Below, piece after piece: positions 5,511-7,382 of a DNA stretch of 7,382 nt. Origin of the DNA: Haloquadratum sp. J07HQX50 (GTDB lineage: Archaea > Halobacteriota > Halobacteria > Halobacteriales > Haloferacaceae). The translations under genes and the position numbers were made by a program. The DNA is taken from NCBI GenBank assembly GCA_000416005.1, contig KE356563.1, positions 960,041 to 967,422 of the forward strand. The letters run 5' to 3'. A model generated the notes under the pieces. That model did not search any database. It was not told where the DNA came from and worked only from the letters and a program-made list of their open reading frames with translations. Position 1 is the first letter of the stretch. Each line of letters starts with the position of its first letter.

Positions 5511-5690
5511 CTATGGACCCAAGAATCCACATTCGGGGCACTCATATAGATTGCTCTGTTTACGACACTTGCCGCATCGAGAGATCTCTTCGCCACACTC
5601 TGGACACTTGAAGCTCGCAGCAGAGAGTCCCGAAATATTGATTCCACAGGACACGCACTGCTTTGTCTTTTGTTCGTCAGTCTTGCTCAT
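5511..5690 (-). CDS. 59-aa double zinc-ribbon protein, HVO_2753-like
   Basis: This 59-residue protein was translated by hand from the reverse strand. It holds eight cysteines in four CxxC(G) knuckles: CVSC 12-15, CPEC 29-32, CGKC 39-42 and CPEC 51-54, enough for two zinc sites. From memory, the length and four-knuckle layout match the Haloferax volcanii small protein HVO_2753, reported to bind zinc and to affect swarming and biofilm formation, and also encoded next to EF-1beta. The start ATG at 5690 has a TATA-like element 27 bases upstream, so the mRNA is likely leaderless. The stop is two bases from the EF-1beta start. Co-expression with EF-1beta suggests a ribosome-linked or RNA-binding role, but the molecular function is unknown. 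It is easily missed because of its size. Confidence 0.92.
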   Translation of the reverse strand: MSKTDEQKTKQCVSCGINISGLSAASFKCPECGEEISRCGKCRKQSNLYECPECGFLGP

Positions 5691-5712
5691 ACAATTTCAG
5701 ACCTTACGCCGA

Positions 5713-5722
5713 CGTTTAATCG
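5713..5722 (-). promoter_or_regulatory. TATA box for zinc-ribbon/EF-1beta unit
   Basis: CGATTAAACG on the reverse strand is centred about 27 bases before the ATG at 5690. A purine-rich stretch (GAAAGAAAA) just upstream fits a TFB recognition element. Confidence 0.55.
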
Positions 5723-5742
5723 TTTTCTTTCCCGAGCAGTCG

Positions 5743-5747
5743 AAAAA
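5743..5747 (-). terminator. Oligo-T terminator after the TctA-family gene
   Basis: Five T on the reverse strand begin about 10 bases after the stop codon at 5758-5760 and just upstream of the next promoter. This is the usual position of an archaeal oligo-T terminator. Confidence 0.4.
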
Positions 5748-5757
5748 GTATATGAAC

Positions 5758-6999
5758 TTACCCAAGTGCAACAGGCCCCAGTAAGACAGCCATCAAATGG
5801 ACACGACGGGCGCGGACCCGCGGGGGAACGAGTCCGATCACTGTTGAAAATAGAAAGACGCCTCCTCCCAGCAAGCCAGCAAACCCCACTGAGAGTATGA
5901 TAAGCAAGCCTAATACCAGTAGTACAAGAGGGCGTCGTGGGAGTCGTCGGACGATATCGAGATAGAGGTCACCAATCGTGACCAGTATTGCAATTCCGAG
6001 AGCAGCGGCTACCACAGTGATAATGAGCATCGAAACTAACCCAGCAGGGAGAGAACCTCCACCGAGTTCCGAGAGTGCAACTGTTACGCCACTTCGAGGC
6101 GAGCCTAAGACGGCGAGTGAAGCGACTGCAAAGACCGCTGTTGCCGTGTCTGCACCGCTCGTTGCGACTACATAGGTTCGATCAGCACCTTGTCCGGCTA
6201 CCCCACTTCCACCCGCACCACCAAGTGCTAAAACAGCAGCAACCCCGGATGAGACGCCAGGCAAATATCCAACAAGTGCGCCACCGCCAGTCCCAGCAAG
6301 CGCTGCCCGGACAGTCGAGAGTGGCGAAAGAGACAATTGCTCATGTGTTTGTGGGGGGATCTCACCGTCAGCTGTGAGCGCATCAAGGAGCACTGGTGCG
6401 CCAAACAGACCAGCAAAGATTGGGCCTAACATGGAGGCTGAACCGTCGGGAGCAAGAATACCTGCGGCTGGAAGATCAAGCGCCAGGAATCCGAGTCCTG
6501 AAGCAATACAAAAACAGATGATTCCACCACCTCGGGATCGCCATGTCGGTTCCATAATGACGAGTGCGCCTGCGATACCCAACAGTAGGAATGGTAATAT
6601 TTCTCGGAGAAGTTCCTGCTGTGAGGCGATTATCCATGACAGTGGCACCGCGCCTATGAGTGCAGCAGTCAGGGAAATGCCACTCCCGAGGGCTGAAAGT
6701 CTAATTGCCTCTCGGCCATATCCCTGCAATACAAGCCGGTGCCCGGGAAGAGCACCAGCCGCAGTAGCGGCCTCTGGAACACCGAGGACTAAGCCAGGAA
6801 TTACTGAAAGAAATGTGTGCACGATGCCTGCTGATATGACAGCCGCCCCAACAGCTACTGCAGGTCCGGAGAGTGTCGGCGCAATTCCGACTAATAAGAA
6901 GGCGACACTGTTGACGTGTAATCCAGGAACAAGCCCAGTTACGGTTCCGAGCGCGACTCCTGCAACAGCATATGATAATATGAGCAGTCCATCTCCCAT
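5758..6999 (-). CDS. TctA-family membrane protein (COG1784-like)
   Basis: This 413-residue integral membrane protein has about ten hydrophobic segments and an internal two-fold repeat. TGLVPGLHVNSVAF (21-34) is mirrored by VGYLPGVSSGVAAV (243-256), each with the G-x-x-PG signature of TctA-type permeases. Other family-like parts are PEAATAAGALPGHRLVLQGYGREAI (75-99), SGADTATAVFAVASL (281-295) and the C-terminal IGLVPPRVRARRVHLMAVLLGP (388-409). Bacterial TctA is the large permease of tripartite tricarboxylate transporters and works with TctB and a binding protein, TctC. Neither partner is near here, so the substrate and even transport activity are unproven; I think of archaeal COG1784 proteins as stand-alone. 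The ATG at 6999 has a strong TATA box 27 bases upstream. The long frame on the opposite strand (6374-7075) is a shadow. Confidence 0.88.
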   Translation of the reverse strand: MGDGLLILSYAVAGVALGTVTGLVPGLHVNSVAFLLVGIAPTLSGPAVAVGAAVISAGIVHTFLSVIPGLVLGVPEAATAAGALPGHRLVLQGYGREAIRLSALGSGISLTAALIGAVPLSWIIASQQELLREILPFLLLGIAGALVIMEPTWRSRGGGIICFCIASGLGFLALDLPAAGILAPDGSASMLGPIFAGLFGAPVLLDALTADGEIPPQTHEQLSLSPLSTVRAALAGTGGGALVGYLPGVSSGVAAVLALGGAGGSGVAGQGADRTYVVATSGADTATAVFAVASLAVLGSPRSGVTVALSELGGGSLPAGLVSMLIITVVAAALGIAILVTIGDLYLDIVRRLPRRPLVLLVLGLLIILSVGFAGLLGGGVFLFSTVIGLVPPRVRARRVHLMAVLLGPVALG

Positions 7000-7022
7000 C
7001 GCATTAGATGGAGCCGGATTGC

Positions 7023-7030
7023 TATTTATA
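7023..7030 (-). promoter_or_regulatory. TATA box for the TctA-family gene
   Basis: TATAAATA on the reverse strand is centred about 27 bases before the ATG at 6999. It is the best TATA match in the window and predicts a leaderless transcript independent of rpl12. Confidence 0.65.
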
Positions 7031-7053
7031 CTCTCAGTCGTCGTCGATAGAAC

Positions 7054-7103
7054 GATTGGGCACTCAAGCGCTTAGCTTCTTCTCGAAATCATGAATCCCA
7101 ATC
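7054..7103. repeat. 7-bp inverted repeat after rpl12
   Basis: GATTGGG (7054-7060) and CCCAATC (7097-7103) are perfect inverted copies 36 bases apart, the second overlapping the rpl12 stop codon. A palindrome, AAGCGCTT (7065-7072), lies between them. It could be a loose 3'-end structure of the rpl12 transcript or chance. Confidence 0.2.
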
Positions 7104-7382
7104 AGCCGAAGAGGTTACCTAATCCTTCGCCTGCAGCCTCATCATCATCATCATCGTCCTCTTGTTGAGCGTCTTCGGCAGTCTCTTCCTCTTCATCTTC
7201 TGCATCTTCAGCATCGGCGTCTTCTTCAGCTACCTCTGTGGTCGTGCCTCCGGCAGCAGGAGCAGCAGGTGCAGTCGAAGCAGTACTGACAGCTTCTTCG
7301 ATATCAACATCTTCGACCGCAGCGACGAGAGCTTTCACTCGTGACTCCTCAACATTCGCGCCAGCGGATTCAAGAACCGCAG
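7102..7382 (-). CDS. rpl12: 50S ribosomal protein L12 (P1), N-terminus off window
   Basis: The last 92 residues of the archaeal stalk protein are present, and the gene continues beyond the right edge. Visible in order are the end of the dimerisation domain (VLESAGANVEESRVKALVAAVEDVDIEEAV), an Ala/Pro-rich hinge (STASTAPAAPAAGG), a very acidic tail with six consecutive Asp, and the C-terminal GEGLGNLFG, whose Leu-Phe end recruits translational GTPases. L12 dimers sit on L10 and form the ribosomal stalk. A GTG inside the conserved VKALV segment is not the true start; the family normally begins about 30 residues earlier. In archaea rpl12 is usually the last gene after rpl1 and rpl10, which would lie to the right. 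Confidence 0.95.
   Translation of the reverse strand, partial: AVLESAGANVEESRVKALVAAVEDVDIEEAVSTASTAPAAPAAGGTTTEVAEEDADAEDAEDEEEETAEDAQQEDDDDDDEAAGEGLGNLFG
7141..7155 (-). repeat. (GAT)5 triplet run in rpl12
   Basis: Five tandem GAT codons, read on the reverse strand and preceded by one GAC, encode the six-Asp run of the L12 acidic tail. A short triplet array of this kind can gain or lose units in frame. Confidence 0.75.

Noticed and set aside
6374..7075. Long forward frame (233 codons) opposite the TctA-family gene
   Set aside because: It lies entirely on the antisense of a well-supported gene and its promoter, is rich in Pro/Ala/Arg/Ser, and shows no recognisable domain; it is a shadow frame.
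1..7382. CRISPR array, intact insertion sequence, prophage or defence system
   Set aside because: No regularly spaced repeats, transposase, integrase, nuclease or toxin-antitoxin motif is visible; the window is mostly core information-processing genes.

Overview
The window looks like a stretch of haloarchaeal chromosome. The predicted proteins are acidic, and Lsm/L37e, archaeal EF-1beta, Rpo4 and L21e are archaeal types. Several genes have a TATA-like element about 26-29 bases before the start codon, which fits leaderless haloarchaeal transcription. Base composition appears lower in GC than most Halobacteria (judged by eye, not counted) and the spacers are long, so a Haloquadratum-like organism is my best guess.

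Layout, left to right. Bases 1-589 hold no gene I can support. The forward pair lsm-rpl37e (590-993) overlaps by four bases. A spacer of about 550 bases (994-1546) contains a possible C/D-box sRNA at 1378-1435. purF (1547-3109, forward) follows and meets the reverse operon rpl21e-rpoF-DUF655 (4434 down to 3126) tail to tail, with only 16 bases between stop codons. The next spacer carries a small forward membrane-protein gene (from 4758) that looks frameshifted or recoded at a run of six G. A reverse two-gene unit (5690 down to 5242) encodes a 59-residue double zinc-ribbon protein and EF-1beta; the zinc-ribbon gene is short and easily missed. A reverse TctA-family membrane protein (6999-5758) follows, then the C-terminal part of ribosomal protein L12/P1 (7382-7102), which runs off the right edge.

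Functionally, this is mostly information-processing housekeeping: RNA chaperone, ribosomal proteins L37e, L21e and L12, the elongation factor exchange protein, and an RNA polymerase stalk subunit. Added to these are the first committed enzyme of purine synthesis and an uncharacterised integral membrane protein. I see no CRISPR array, intact insertion sequence, tRNA, rRNA or defence system. The points most worth checking are the interrupted small membrane protein, the C/D-box-like RNA, the obligatory long propeptide of PurF, and the unexplained spacers.
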